The translations under genes were made by a program, and so were the position numbers. The notes under the pieces are model-generated. The model did no database searches, had not been told where the DNA came from, and saw only the letters and a program-made list of their open reading frames with translations. Shown in pieces: positions 25,434-34,329 of a stretch of DNA of 64,000 nucleotides. Source of the stretch: Planctomycetota bacterium (lineage in GTDB: Bacteria > Planctomycetota > UBA8742 > UBA2392); assembly GCA_019186845.1 (NCBI GenBank), contig JABARW010000021.1, forward strand, positions 27,692 to 91,691. The letters run 5' to 3'. Within the stretch, counting starts at the first letter, position 1; the number at the start of each line of letters is the position of its first letter.

Positions 25434-25436
25434 AGC

Positions 25437-25455
25437 GGGGCGACATCGTCGCCCC
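25437..25455. terminator. GC hairpin between convergent genes
   Basis: An 8-bp perfect stem GGGGCGAC / GTCGCCCC with loop ATC lies just after the stop of the membrane protein gene and before the end of the convergent eRF1-like gene. It lacks a T-run. Confidence 0.5.
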
Positions 25456-25478
25456 ACTGAACCCCAGCAGGCAGCCCA

Positions 25479-26603
25479 TCAAAGGCGTGGGCTGCGCAGC
25501 AGGGCGGCAGCGCCTCCCAGCTTCCTGCGGAAATCGTTGTTCTTTACGAACTCAAGCTTGGTGCCGTACTTGAGCGCGGTGCGGGTGACGGCCTCCTTCA
25601 GGTCCACCTCGACGACCTTCTTGCTCTCGCAAGCCAGGCAGGTCTTGGTGGGAGAGCTGAAAAGAGCGCCGCAGTCATCGCACTGAGCGCCGGACTGCTT
25701 CAAGTCCACGGGCAGCAGGACTTCATAGGCCTGGCCGCGCGACAGGTAGGTCAGTACATCTTCAAGGCCTGAGACTCCCATCGTGGTCGAGTGGATTTCG
25801 CGAATGATGCGATCCATCTTGTGTGTTTCTTCCTCGTCCTCGGCCTTGTGGAAGTAGTCCACAGCGTTCTGCAGCAATTCGTGCTCGGCGATGCGTGAGT
25901 CCACACGCTCTCCCCCCACCACACGGCGTCGCAGGTCGGAAGTCATGGCCTCAAGAAGGGTCGAGCGAGTCTTGTCCGGGCCGGCCACAACAATGCGCTT
26001 GTAGCGGTGCTTGGCAACGAGGTCCGCCAGGATGTCCGCCACTTCCTGCACGTGGGCAAGCTTCTCGCCTTCAATGCGGCGCTGGAAACGCATCTGACTC
26101 CAGCCTCCGCGATGGATACGGCGATGGACTTCGCTGCGCACGTCGGCGCTGTCCACCAACTCGCCCAGAGCCACCTCAAAGATGCGCGCACTGCGGCTGT
26201 CAATCTGAACGACGGCGTAGGGCTCGAACTCCTCGGCCACGAACGCAAGCTGCGCAACCCAGGGGAAGCGGCGATAGGCCACCTGGTCCTCGAAGGGGAC
26301 GGCCGTCTCAAAGCGTTCAACCACCTCGCCGCCCTTGAGGAAGAGGGCCAAGCCAATGACGTTGGGTTTGACTTCCTGCTCGCGGATCAGGCTGACCTTC
26401 TCGATGGCCGCGCGAAGGAAGTCGCGGCCCTTGGCGTCGTCGCCGAGCACGCGCTCGATCTCGGCGGCCCGGTTCTTGACGAAGATGAGGTTTTCCTTGC
26501 GGCGGTCATGGCCTCCCTCACGGCAACGCAGATACACCGAAAGCACGTGAGGATACTGCGACTCCATCGTTGCAAGCGACTGCAGGCGGCGCTTCAGGTC
26601 CAT
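25479..26603 (-). CDS. Bacterial eRF1/Vms1-like (VLRF1-type) protein with zinc ribbon
   Basis: The 374-residue protein starts at ATG 26603, with AAGGAG five bases before it. After an N-terminal domain, the motif HRGGWSQMRFQRR (near 163-175) matches the loop of the Vms1/ANKZF1-like release-factor family, whose eukaryotic members cleave peptidyl-tRNA on stalled ribosomes. An eRF1 domain 3-like fold follows (RIVVAGPDKTRSTLLEAM). A zinc ribbon near 310-340 carries CDDC and CLAC. The glutamine thought to be catalytic is present. A role in ribosome rescue or termination is inferred; bacterial members are mostly uncharacterised. Confidence 0.82.
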   Translation of the reverse strand: MDLKRRLQSLATMESQYPHVLSVYLRCREGGHDRRKENLIFVKNRAAEIERVLGDDAKGRDFLRAAIEKVSLIREQEVKPNVIGLALFLKGGEVVERFETAVPFEDQVAYRRFPWVAQLAFVAEEFEPYAVVQIDSRSARIFEVALGELVDSADVRSEVHRRIHRGGWSQMRFQRRIEGEKLAHVQEVADILADLVAKHRYKRIVVAGPDKTRSTLLEAMTSDLRRRVVGGERVDSRIAEHELLQNAVDYFHKAEDEEETHKMDRIIREIHSTTMGVSGLEDVLTYLSRGQAYEVLLPVDLKQSGAQCDDCGALFSSPTKTCLACESKKVVEVDLKEAVTRTALKYGTKLEFVKNNDFRRKLGGAAALLRSPRL

Positions 26604-26692
26604 AATCACTCCTTGTCAACAAGGCGCGAAAGGATAGCCCCGAAGGCGCTCTTGGCAACGGGCAGCGCCTACCCAAGGCGCCTCAATTGGCT

Positions 26693-27580
26693 ATGATTCC
26701 CGCCATGAACAGCCAGGTCGCGCCAAGACTGCGTAAACCCGAGTGGCTCAAGCGGGCCCTGCCCGCCTCCGGCGGCCAAAAGCCCCTGGAAAACCTGCTC
26801 CAGGACAAGGGCCTCGTGACCGTTTGCGAGGAAGCCCGCTGTCCCAACAAGGCCGAATGCTACAGCCACGGCACGGCGACCTTCATGATTCTCGGCGATG
26901 TCTGCACGCGGCGCTGCGCGTTCTGCAGCGTAGGCAAGGGACGCCCCCTGCCGCCGGACCCCAGCGAGCCGGCCCGTCTGGCCGATGCCGTGGCCGCCAT
27001 GAAACTGACCCATGTGGTCATCACCAGCGTGGACCGCGACGACCTCCACGACGGCGGCTCGAACCACTGGGCCTCGGTCGTGCGTGAGGTAAAGCAGCGC
27101 TTTCCGGAGGTCATCGTCGAAGTCCTCACGCCGGACTTTCAGGGCCGTAAGGATCAGATTGACCGCGTGGTGGAGGCCAAGCCACGCGTTTTCAACCATA
27201 ACGTGGAGACGGTGCCGGCGCTCTATCGGCGCATTCGCCCCGGCAGCATCTACGAGCGCAGCCTGGAACTGCTGCGCCACGTCAAGCAGCGCGACGGCAG
27301 CATGACCACCAAGAGTGGCGTCATGCTCGGCCTGGGCGAAACCCGCGATGAGTTGCGCGTCGTCATGAAAGACCTGCGCGCGGCGGGCGTGGACATGCTG
27401 ACGGTGGGCCAGTACCTCAGACCGGCGGGGCAGTGCGCAGAGGTGGTCCGCTATGTGCCTCCGGCCGAGTTCTCCGAAATCAAGCAGGAGGCCCTGGCCA
27501 TGGGCTTTCCCCTGGTGGCCAGCGGCCCCTTTGTGCGCTCAAGTTACAACGCCAGGGAGCAGTTTCTGGGCCAGGCCTAG
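26693..27580 (+). CDS. lipA: Lipoyl synthase
   Basis: The protein has about 295 residues. Start candidates are ATG 26693 and 26705, neither with a strong ribosome binding site. The auxiliary cluster motif CEEARCPNKAEC and the radical SAM motif CTRRCAFC are both intact, and the C-terminal GPFVRSSYNA carries the serine that ligates the auxiliary cluster. LipA inserts two sulfurs into octanoyl groups on E2 and H proteins. LipB is not in the window. The B12-binding gene follows 30 bases downstream. Confidence 0.97.
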   Translation: MIPAMNSQVAPRLRKPEWLKRALPASGGQKPLENLLQDKGLVTVCEEARCPNKAECYSHGTATFMILGDVCTRRCAFCSVGKGRPLPPDPSEPARLADAVAAMKLTHVVITSVDRDDLHDGGSNHWASVVREVKQRFPEVIVEVLTPDFQGRKDQIDRVVEAKPRVFNHNVETVPALYRRIRPGSIYERSLELLRHVKQRDGSMTTKSGVMLGLGETRDELRVVMKDLRAAGVDMLTVGQYLRPAGQCAEVVRYVPPAEFSEIKQEALAMGFPLVASGPFVRSSYNAREQFLGQA

Positions 27581-27610
27581 GCGGTGTGGCGACGGCGCAG
27601 GAAGTGAAGC

Positions 27611-28027
27611 ATGGGCGAGGAACGCAAAATCAGGGTTCTGGTGGCCAAGGCCGGCCTCGACGGTCATGACCGCGGCGCAAAGATCGTCGCGGCGAGCCTG
27701 CGCGACAGCGGCATGGAGGTCATTTACACCGGCTTGCGCCAGACGCCGGAGATGATCGTGGCGGCCGCGATCCAAGAGGACGTAGACGCTATCGGCCTGT
27801 CTTCTCTCTCAGGCGCCCACATGACGCTGTTTCCACGCGTGCTTGAACTGCTCAAGAGTCACGGCGCCGAAAACATTCTGCTCTTTGGCGGAGGCATTAT
27901 TCCGGATGCCGATGCCAAGGCCCTGCAGGCGATGGGCATGGGCCGCATGTTCGGGCCCGGCAGTGACACCCGTGACATCGCGGCCTACATCCATTCCGAA
28001 GTCGTGAAGCGCCGCGCCCTGGCCTGA
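27611..28027 (+). CDS. B12-binding protein, methylmalonyl-CoA mutase C-terminal domain type
   Basis: The 138-residue stand-alone cobalamin-binding domain has [15 protein letters not shown] with the DxHxxG lower-ligand histidine, [10 protein letters not shown] and the GGGIIPDAD loop. It matches the small subunit or C-terminal domain of methylmalonyl-CoA or related acyl-CoA mutases. The catalytic TIM-barrel subunit would be encoded elsewhere. It follows lipA closely. Confidence 0.92.
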   Translation: MGEERKIRVLVAKAGLDGHDRGAKIVAASLRDSGMEVIYTGLRQTPEMIVAAAIQEDVDAIGLSSLSGAHMTLFPRVLELLKSHGAENILLFGGGIIPDADAKALQAMGMGRMFGPGSDTRDIAAYIHSEVVKRRALA

Positions 28028-28104
28028 CGGCCCGAGGCCTGCAATCTCGCGGCGGCCTGTCATAATCATGTTATGCTTCTGCGTTGCCCGAAGAGGAACG
28101 AGCC

Positions 28105-29265
28105 ATGACCGACCCCAACACGCCCAAGCCTGACTTTCACCGTCCTCCGCCCGGGGCCTGGAGTGGACCGTTGCCGCCGCCGCCCCCGCCGGGCATGGCG
28201 CCACCTCCTCCTCCGGGTATGGGCATGCCGCCCCAGTACCGTATGAATCGCGGCCAGAACAGCTTCTGGAAGGTGGCAGGCATAGTGGTGATGGTGGGTG
28301 TTATCGGCTTCAACCTGCTGATCTTCATGGCCATGTTCGGCGGCATGGGCGGCGGATATGACCCCCACGGCCTGACGGAGCACACGCGCGCCAGCGGCGG
28401 CAATGACAAGATCGCGGTCATTGAGGTCAGCGGCGTCATTATGGAAAGCGAAAGCTCACTGTTTTCGCCCGGCGCCAACCCCGTGGCCTTTGTGCAGGAC
28501 GGCCTAAGGCGCGCCCGACAGGACGATAGCGTCAAGGCGGTCATCATTGAGGTGAACAGCCCCGGTGGAGGCATCACCGCCAGCGATCTGATCTATCACG
28601 AGATTGTGGAGTTCAAGAAATCCAGCGGTAAGCCCGTCATCATCTACATGAAGGATCTGGCAGCCAGCGGAGGCTACTACGTCTCGGCCCCGGCCGATGT
28701 CATCGTCGCCAACCGCACGACGCTGACCGGAAGCATCGGGGTCATCATGCAGGGCTTCAACCTGCACGGCACCTTGACTGAAATCCTCAAGGGCCGCGAC
28801 ATGACCATTAAGGCCGGTGACAACAAGGACATGGGCTCCATGTTCTCCGACCCTGAGAGCGAACAGGCCAAAGAGAGCCGCCGCCTGCTGCAGCAACTCG
28901 TCGATGAAATGCACGTCCAGTTCAAGCAGGTGGTAAAGGACGGGCGCGGCAGCAAGCTCAAGCCCGACTGGGATAGCTACTGCGACGGACGGATTTTCAG
29001 CGCCCAGACCGCATTGAAACAGGGCTTCATTGACAAGATCGGCTACTTTGAAGATGCCTTGGCTGAGGCCTCCCGCCTCAGCGGCGCCTCAGACCCGACG
29101 GTGGTCGAGTATGGTCGCCAGAGCGGCCTGGCCGCGCTTTTTGGCGCAAGTTCGAGCACCAAGGGCGCCCAGGCTGAAGAGGCCGTGGCCGATGCGCTGG
29201 CCGGACGTCTGGAGGAGCATCTGAGGCTCTACCCTGGCAAGCCCCTGGCGCTGTGGGTTCCCTAG
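28105..29265 (+). CDS. sppA: Signal peptide peptidase SppA (short, S49 family)
   Basis: The 386-residue protein starts at ATG 28105 (AGAGGAA upstream). The N-terminus is Pro-rich (PPPPPPGMAPPPPPGMGMPP), then a transmembrane helix near 55-78. The S49 protease domain shows VNSPGGGITASD, the nucleophile in DLAASGGYYVSA (Ser about 188) and the lysine base in AGDNKDMGSM (about Lys241). This is the single-domain form. It cleaves signal-peptide remnants in the membrane. The long proline-rich cytoplasmic head is unusual. Confidence 0.92.
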   Translation: MTDPNTPKPDFHRPPPGAWSGPLPPPPPPGMAPPPPPGMGMPPQYRMNRGQNSFWKVAGIVVMVGVIGFNLLIFMAMFGGMGGGYDPHGLTEHTRASGGNDKIAVIEVSGVIMESESSLFSPGANPVAFVQDGLRRARQDDSVKAVIIEVNSPGGGITASDLIYHEIVEFKKSSGKPVIIYMKDLAASGGYYVSAPADVIVANRTTLTGSIGVIMQGFNLHGTLTEILKGRDMTIKAGDNKDMGSMFSDPESEQAKESRRLLQQLVDEMHVQFKQVVKDGRGSKLKPDWDSYCDGRIFSAQTALKQGFIDKIGYFEDALAEASRLSGASDPTVVEYGRQSGLAALFGASSSTKGAQAEEAVADALAGRLEEHLRLYPGKPLALWVP

Positions 29266-29322
29266 CAGGCCGCCAACATAGTCGCCATGCCGCTTTTCAG
29301 GGCAGGCCAGGGCCAGCTCGCG

Positions 29323-30105
29323 TCAGAACATGTACTTGACAGCCAGGAATCCCGCCAGAGCCAGCAGACAGAATGCCACGGTCAGCCACTCAAAGTAGCG
29401 TTCGATGAAGGGCTTGATGCGGTCGCCGAAGGAATAGGCCAGAAGCGCCACGCCCATCATGCGGGTGCCGCGGCCTGCGATGCTTCCTGTAACCAGTGCC
29501 GTGAAACTGACCTCGAACACACCGCCTGCAATCGTGAACACCTTGTAGGGAATAGGCGTGAGTGCCGCCGAGAAATAGGCCCAGAAGGCGTTCTCATCGA
29601 ACTTCTGCTTGACCTTGTAGAAGAGACCGTCGGAGTAGAACTCGACACCGCCCGCGCGAATAGGACTTGACGTGTCAACTCCTGAGCCCGGCGTGCCAAA
29701 CCAGCTCGCGGCCCAGCCCATGCGCTCGATCAGGGGCACGGCCACGTTCTCGAACAGCGCATAGCCGATGTACCAACCCGCAATGCCGCCCAGTACCGAG
29801 GCCGCGGTACAAACGGCACCAAAGTAGAGGCTCCTGCGCCGCTTTCCGAAACACAGGGCCAACAGCAGAGGATCCGGAGGAATGGGGAAGAAGCTGGCCT
29901 CGGCGAAGCTGATTAGGGCAAGTGCCGCGACGCCATAGCGGGACTCCGCCCAGCTCAAGACCCATGCATACAAGCCTTTTACCAGCCGGAAGGGCCAAAG
30001 CAGTGCGCCGAGCAGGCCACCTTTGGGAAGCCTGGAAGCCTCGATGGCGGCAGGGCCCGCGCCCCCTGGCGCGCGCTCCCGCGCGGACTGAGGCTCATCA
30101 GTCAC
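29323..30105 (-). CDS. VTT/DedA-like membrane protein (YqaA type)
   Basis: The 260-residue protein starts at GTG 30105, with GGGAGAGG eight bases upstream and an 8-base overlap with the end of hemD. It has a VTT (SNARE-associated) layout: ISFAEASFFPIPPDPLLLAL, then a Gly-rich membrane loop (GGIAGWYIGYAL) and ALTPIPYKVFTIAGGVF. These re-entrant motifs mark DedA/YqaA proteins, linked to lipid transport across the inner membrane. An extra hydrophilic stretch of about 45 residues sits between the two halves. Confidence 0.85.
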   Translation of the reverse strand: MTDEPQSARERAPGGAGPAAIEASRLPKGGLLGALLWPFRLVKGLYAWVLSWAESRYGVAALALISFAEASFFPIPPDPLLLALCFGKRRRSLYFGAVCTAASVLGGIAGWYIGYALFENVAVPLIERMGWAASWFGTPGSGVDTSSPIRAGGVEFYSDGLFYKVKQKFDENAFWAYFSAALTPIPYKVFTIAGGVFEVSFTALVTGSIAGRGTRMMGVALLAYSFGDRIKPFIERYFEWLTVAFCLLALAGFLAVKYMF

Positions 30106-30895
30106 GGGCGACCTCTCCCTTGACGACGGCGGCAATCAACCCCGACATGTCGTGCTGCTCTGCCTCGACTGTGGGCTCAATTCCAAGGTCACGCAGTGCG
30201 CGCGACGTCATGGGTCCGATGCTGTAGGTGCGCAGCCCCTTGAGCCAGTCACGGGCCATGTCTCCCAGCGCCTTAATAGCGTTGACGGCCGTGCTCGGGC
30301 TCGAAAAGCAGACCACGTCTACCCGTCCCTCGCCGACCTCCCGGCGCAGCACTTCGCCGCCCTCGATATCAGGCGTGTTCCGGTACACCACGGGGTCCAC
30401 CACAGTAGCGCCCTGTTTGCGCAGCCCATCCCTTAACAGGGGGCTGGCCAAATCGCCGCGCGGCAGCAGCAGTCGCTGCCCCGCCAGCTTCATCATGCGG
30501 CTCAGCGCGGCAAGCAGTTCCTCCGAGGACTGCTGCTCGGGAATGTAATCCGGCGTCACCCCATACTTATGCAGCTCCGCGGCCGTGGCCTCCCCCACGC
30601 AGGCGATGCGATGCGACTTGATGTCGTTCATGGGGATGCCGCGCTCTTTGGCGCGGGAGCAGAAGTACATGACGCCGTTGATGCTGGTGAAAATGATCCA
30701 GGAGAAGGTGGGGAGTTTGGCCAGGGCCTCATCGGCCTGGGTCCAGTCCTGGGGCGGCAGGAAGGTGATCATGGGACAGATGACGGGATGGGCGCCCAAG
30801 GCCGCCAGCGCGTCCGCCATTTCCTGGGCGCGGCCACGCTCGCGCGTGATGGCGATGCGCAGGCCATTGAGTGGTTTGCCGTTCACGGGTGTCAT
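30098..30895 (-). CDS. hemD: Uroporphyrinogen-III synthase
   Basis: The 265-residue protein follows the HemD two-domain layout: GLRIAITRERGRAQEMADAL, FTSINGVMYF, CVGEATAAEL, LLLPRGDLASPLL, VVCFSSPSTAVNAI and SIGPMTSRALRDLG. The enzyme closes and inverts ring D of hydroxymethylbilane in tetrapyrrole synthesis, which would supply haem and the cobalamin used by the nearby B12 protein. Translation appears coupled to the downstream VTT gene. Other hem genes are not in the window. Confidence 0.92.
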   Translation of the reverse strand: MTPVNGKPLNGLRIAITRERGRAQEMADALAALGAHPVICPMITFLPPQDWTQADEALAKLPTFSWIIFTSINGVMYFCSRAKERGIPMNDIKSHRIACVGEATAAELHKYGVTPDYIPEQQSSEELLAALSRMMKLAGQRLLLPRGDLASPLLRDGLRKQGATVVDPVVYRNTPDIEGGEVLRREVGEGRVDVVCFSSPSTAVNAIKALGDMARDWLKGLRTYSIGPMTSRALRDLGIEPTVEAEQHDMSGLIAAVVKGEVARD

Positions 30896-31060
30896 GCCAA
30901 TCTTTTACAAGCTCGCGTGAGCGCGACAATGCGAAGTCCGGCTCCGGCCGCAATCAGGTTGCGGATTCGAGAGGCCTGTGCCCGGCGGTTTATCACATCC
31001 AATGCATGGTATGTTCATTGGCCAACTCTAAGATGGCGCCCATCTGATCAGGAGAAGCCA

Positions 31061-31702
31061 ATGGCCGGACCCCGACCCATGCCCGGGCAGCAACCCCAGG
31101 GATTTCCGCAGCAGTACGCCCCGCCGCCCGGCTATCAGCCGCCCAAGGCTGGTGGAAGCGGGGTGCTTAAAGGCTGCATCATCGCCTTCGTGGTCATGTT
31201 CATTCTGGGAAGCCTGGCCGTTGCGGGTATTGGCGGACTCGCATGGTTTGGCGTGTCCAAGGCGTCCCAGGCCCTGGGCCAGGAAGTCGATGCCGCGATT
31301 ACGGTCTCTGACCAGTTCATGGCCAAACTGGCCGCAGGCGACATCAAGGGCGCACACAGCCTTTGCGACCCTGTGATCAAGGAAGAAGCCCTCAACGCCT
31401 ATTTCCAGGCCAACGAGAAGTACCTCAAGGCCAATAAGGGCGTCACGTACAAGACGGAGGAACTGATGGGCATCTCCGTCCGCGGCGCCGTCAGCGTCCA
31501 TAACAATGAGGGCTGGGTCATGCTCAACCCGGCCGACCTCAACGGACACAGCGGAGTGCAGGTGCGCTTTGTGCTCTATCGTTCGGGCGGAACCTACCGG
31601 GTCAAGGGCTTCTGGCTCGACAACGTTCCCGGCGCCAGTGAGGCCCCTCTGGGCGAGCAGCACATGCCGGCTTCAAGCTCGGGCAGCCAGAAGTGGGATT
31701 GA
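31061..31702 (+). CDS. Pro-rich single-pass membrane protein with a small C-terminal domain
   Basis: The 213-residue protein starts at ATG 31061 with AGGAG nine bases upstream. The N-terminus is Pro/Gln/Gly-rich (about 35 residues), followed by a transmembrane helix (CIIAFVVMFILGSLAVAGIG). The outer domain (about 70-200) has an NTF2/DUF4864-like feel (QFMAKLAAGDIKGAHSLCDP ... VRFVLYRSGGTYRVKGFWLD). Function is unknown. Its stop overlaps the upstream region of the pyroglutamyl peptidase gene (TGAGATG). Confidence 0.75.
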   Translation: MAGPRPMPGQQPQGFPQQYAPPPGYQPPKAGGSGVLKGCIIAFVVMFILGSLAVAGIGGLAWFGVSKASQALGQEVDAAITVSDQFMAKLAAGDIKGAHSLCDPVIKEEALNAYFQANEKYLKANKGVTYKTEELMGISVRGAVSVHNNEGWVMLNPADLNGHSGVQVRFVLYRSGGTYRVKGFWLDNVPGASEAPLGEQHMPASSSGSQKWD

Positions 31703-31703
31703 G

Positions 31704-32342
31704 ATGGACCTGCCACGCGTCCTTTTGAGTGGCTTTGAGCCCTTTGGCTCCTTCAGCTTCAATCCAAGCTGGCAGGCGCTGCTGCGTGCCAGCCAGGGCA
31801 GCCTGCTGCCGCCCGGTGCTCGCTTTGGCCTCGTCGAAGTCCCGGTGACATTCGACCGCGCCTTTGCCGTCTTCAAGCATGCCCTTGTGGGTTTCTGCCC
31901 GGACGTCGCGCTGTGCTTTGGCGTCCATGCAGGCATGGCGGGTCGAGGTGCGGAGACCATCTACATCGAGCGCCTGGCGCGCAACCGCGACGCCGCGACT
32001 AAAGCGGACAACCAGGGCCAGATTCGCAAGCAGAGCGCCATTCACCCCGATGCCCCCCTCGAGATCTCGACCCGCTTTGCCGTGGAGCCCTTTCTTTCGA
32101 CCCTGGCTGCCGAGGGTTTTGAGGCTGAAGTCTCCGATGACGCAGGCGGGTATCTGTGCAACCACCTCTATTTCCGCGCCGCCCACGCCTTTGGTGCCGA
32201 GATTCCAATCCTGTTTGTGCATGTGCCGCCCGTAGAAGGTGCAGGCGGAACCATGAAATTGAGTCGCCTGGCATCAGCGGTAAGCCTTCTGGCCGGGGAA
32301 GCCGCGCGGGTTGCCGCCACGATCTCGAAGGAACAAGCGTGA
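31704..32342 (+). CDS. pcp: Pyroglutamyl-peptidase I (C15 family)
   Basis: The 212-residue protein has the family opening VLLSGFEPFGSFSFNPSW and the catalytic cysteine in DDAGGYLCNHLYF (Cys152). The histidine is in LFVHVPP (His173) and a glutamate in ETIYIER. The family removes N-terminal pyroglutamate from peptides in the cytoplasm. It overlaps the GTG start of the efflux adaptor gene by four bases, so translation is coupled. Confidence 0.88.
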   Translation: MDLPRVLLSGFEPFGSFSFNPSWQALLRASQGSLLPPGARFGLVEVPVTFDRAFAVFKHALVGFCPDVALCFGVHAGMAGRGAETIYIERLARNRDAATKADNQGQIRKQSAIHPDAPLEISTRFAVEPFLSTLAAEGFEAEVSDDAGGYLCNHLYFRAAHAFGAEIPILFVHVPPVEGAGGTMKLSRLASAVSLLAGEAARVAATISKEQA

Positions 32343-33712
32343 ATCGAATCATCCTGGGCCTTGGATTGCTGACGGTCGCCTTCTTGACGGCCTGCGGAGG
32401 TTCTGCCAACTGGGGCGAGAAGAAGGCCCCCCAGGAAGGAGAGAAAAAGGACCCCATCGTGGACGTGCTGGCGCTGAGGCGCTCGAACATTGCGCTCTAC
32501 GAGAGAAGCACGGGGCGTATCGACGCCCACGACGCGGCAGACGTCTATGCCCGGGTATCGGAAGTGGCGCTGGCAGTGCACGTGGAAGTCGGCGACCAGG
32601 TGCAGGCCGGCCAGTTGCTCGTTCAGCTCGATGAGCGCAACGTCCAGATTCAGCTGACTTCGGCCCGGCTGGCCGCAGAGGAATCCCGCCTGTCACTGGC
32701 CAAGCTGCGCCTGGACCTCGACAAGACCGAGGCCGACCTCAAGCGCATCATGGAGTACTACGACCCGGCCAAGCCGGAGTCATCCAAGGTCTTCACCAAG
32801 GACGCCTACGACAATGCCCTGCTCGCACGCGACAAGGCCAGGAACGCCCTGGACGCGGCCGAGGTCCAGCAGAAAAAGGCTCAGAGCGATGTTGACAAGG
32901 CTGAGCTAGCACTCAGCCAGTGCAAAATCTTCGCCCCGATTTCCGGCACGGTGGTTGAGCGCAACGTTCGCGCCAACGAATTGGTCAATGCCTCCACCAA
33001 GCTATACCGCATTACGGACTTCTCGCTCCTGGAACTCAAACTTGAGGTGCCAGAAGCCAGCATGCGCAACCTTCGCGAGCCCGCGCGCACGGCCGTCAAC
33101 GGCGGCCAGCCCCAGCCCGACATCAGCACGGCTCAGGCCGCCTTCTTCACCCTGACGGCTTACCGCAACCCCAAGTTTGAGGAGCGCTTTCTGGGTTTCG
33201 TCGATCGCGTGGCCCCCACCGTAGATCAAGCCCGGGGCATGGTCGCGGTAACGGTTCGCGTTGTGCCCCCGTTACAGGTCGATGGAGAAACGCACAAGGC
33301 AATCCTGGCCCAACTGGACGCCGACAGCCGAAAGGCAGTACTGGAAACGGCGGCAGCAGCAAAGTCCGGCAAGGGCAGCTACACCATCAAGCCCGGCATG
33401 TGGGCGGACGCCCGCGTGGCGTCAGAGGTTCGTGAAGGCGTCCTGGTAGCGCCGGGCGCCGGCCTTGTGGGCGACACGGAGGTGCTCTGGATCATCAGCA
33501 AGCCCAAGAGCAGCGACGAGAAGACCGGGGTGGCCCGCCGCGTTGAAATTCGCGGCCGGCGCGGAGTCACCAGCGAAGGCGTGTTCGAGATTCTGATGCC
33601 GCGGCCGTCGAGGGAAGAAGGCGACCTGCGCGAGGGCGACCTCGTAGTGGTGCGCGGGCAGACCCTGTTGCGTGACGGCCAGAACGTCAGGCTGAACTAC
33701 CTCGGCCAGTAA
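32339..33712 (+). CDS. RND/MFP-type efflux periplasmic adaptor lipoprotein (HlyD family)
   Basis: The 457-residue protein starts at GTG 32339 (GAAGGA upstream). The lipobox is FLTACGG. It has the membrane-fusion layout: beta-barrel and lipoyl half motif (VHVEVGDQVQAGQLLVQLDE), a long alpha-hairpin (about 100-190), and the second lipoyl half (IFAPISGTVVERNVRANELV). A C-terminal beta domain carries a late G-D-x-VVVRGQ segment. Such adaptors link inner-membrane pumps to outer-membrane channels. No RND pump or TolC gene lies next to it, so its partners are elsewhere. Confidence 0.88.
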   Translation: MNRIILGLGLLTVAFLTACGGSANWGEKKAPQEGEKKDPIVDVLALRRSNIALYERSTGRIDAHDAADVYARVSEVALAVHVEVGDQVQAGQLLVQLDERNVQIQLTSARLAAEESRLSLAKLRLDLDKTEADLKRIMEYYDPAKPESSKVFTKDAYDNALLARDKARNALDAAEVQQKKAQSDVDKAELALSQCKIFAPISGTVVERNVRANELVNASTKLYRITDFSLLELKLEVPEASMRNLREPARTAVNGGQPQPDISTAQAAFFTLTAYRNPKFEERFLGFVDRVAPTVDQARGMVAVTVRVVPPLQVDGETHKAILAQLDADSRKAVLETAAAAKSGKGSYTIKPGMWADARVASEVREGVLVAPGAGLVGDTEVLWIISKPKSSDEKTGVARRVEIRGRRGVTSEGVFEILMPRPSREEGDLREGDLVVVRGQTLLRDGQNVRLNYLGQ

Positions 33713-33717
33713 AGGCT

Positions 33718-34329
33718 TTACTGGGCAGGGCGCGCCACGCTCCTGGGCGGGCCAAACCAGCGAAGCATGAACGTGACGTTCCACAGGCTACCGTCGCTGT
33801 TCTCGCGCTCCATCTCCGAGATTTTGTCGTAACGCTGGTCCGTGCGGTCAATGCGCAGGTCAGTGATCCAGGCGTACTTGAACATGCGGTTTTCTACTTC
33901 CGTGATATAGGCCTCCCACTGGCCCAGGGTCACGTTCTTCAGCTTCACCTCTACCTGATACTCCATGTAATTGCGCTTGTCGGTCATCTTTGGCGCAACC
34001 TGGATGTCAATCTGGTCCTCAGGCCCCTGCGTGTCACGCAGCTTCTGAAGTTCGGCGATCTCCACAAGCTGGCTGGGCGTCTGGGCCTTTGTTTCGAGAT
34101 TGATGGGCTTGATGACGTCATCGCGAACCAGCAGATAGTAGCGGTTGATGTTGTAGGAGAGTTCCTGCCCGATCTTCTGGTTCAGGGCGTAGAGGCGGGG
34201 GTAGTCCTGTGCCAGTTCTTCACGCTGGTCCATCTTCAGCTTGTAGCCCACACCGGCTGCCCCCGCGAGCAGGAAGCAGATCACGATGTAAGCCGTCATG
34301 GCGTTAGAGCCTTCTTTGTCGGCAGCCAT
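33718..34329 (-). CDS. PilO-like single-pass membrane protein
   Basis: The 203-residue protein starts at ATG 34329, overlapping the stop of the PilM/N-like gene by one base (TGATG). One N-terminal transmembrane helix (AYIVICFLLAGAAGVGYKL) is followed by a helical stretch and an alpha/beta domain with YMEYQVEVKLKNVTLGQWEA. This is the layout of PilO/GspM-type proteins that sit on the PilM-PilN platform. The match is by architecture and partner, not clear sequence identity. Confidence 0.65.
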   Translation of the reverse strand: MAADKEGSNAMTAYIVICFLLAGAAGVGYKLKMDQREELAQDYPRLYALNQKIGQELSYNINRYYLLVRDDVIKPINLETKAQTPSQLVEIAELQKLRDTQGPEDQIDIQVAPKMTDKRNYMEYQVEVKLKNVTLGQWEAYITEVENRMFKYAWITDLRIDRTDQRYDKISEMERENSDGSLWNVTFMLRWFGPPRSVARPAQ

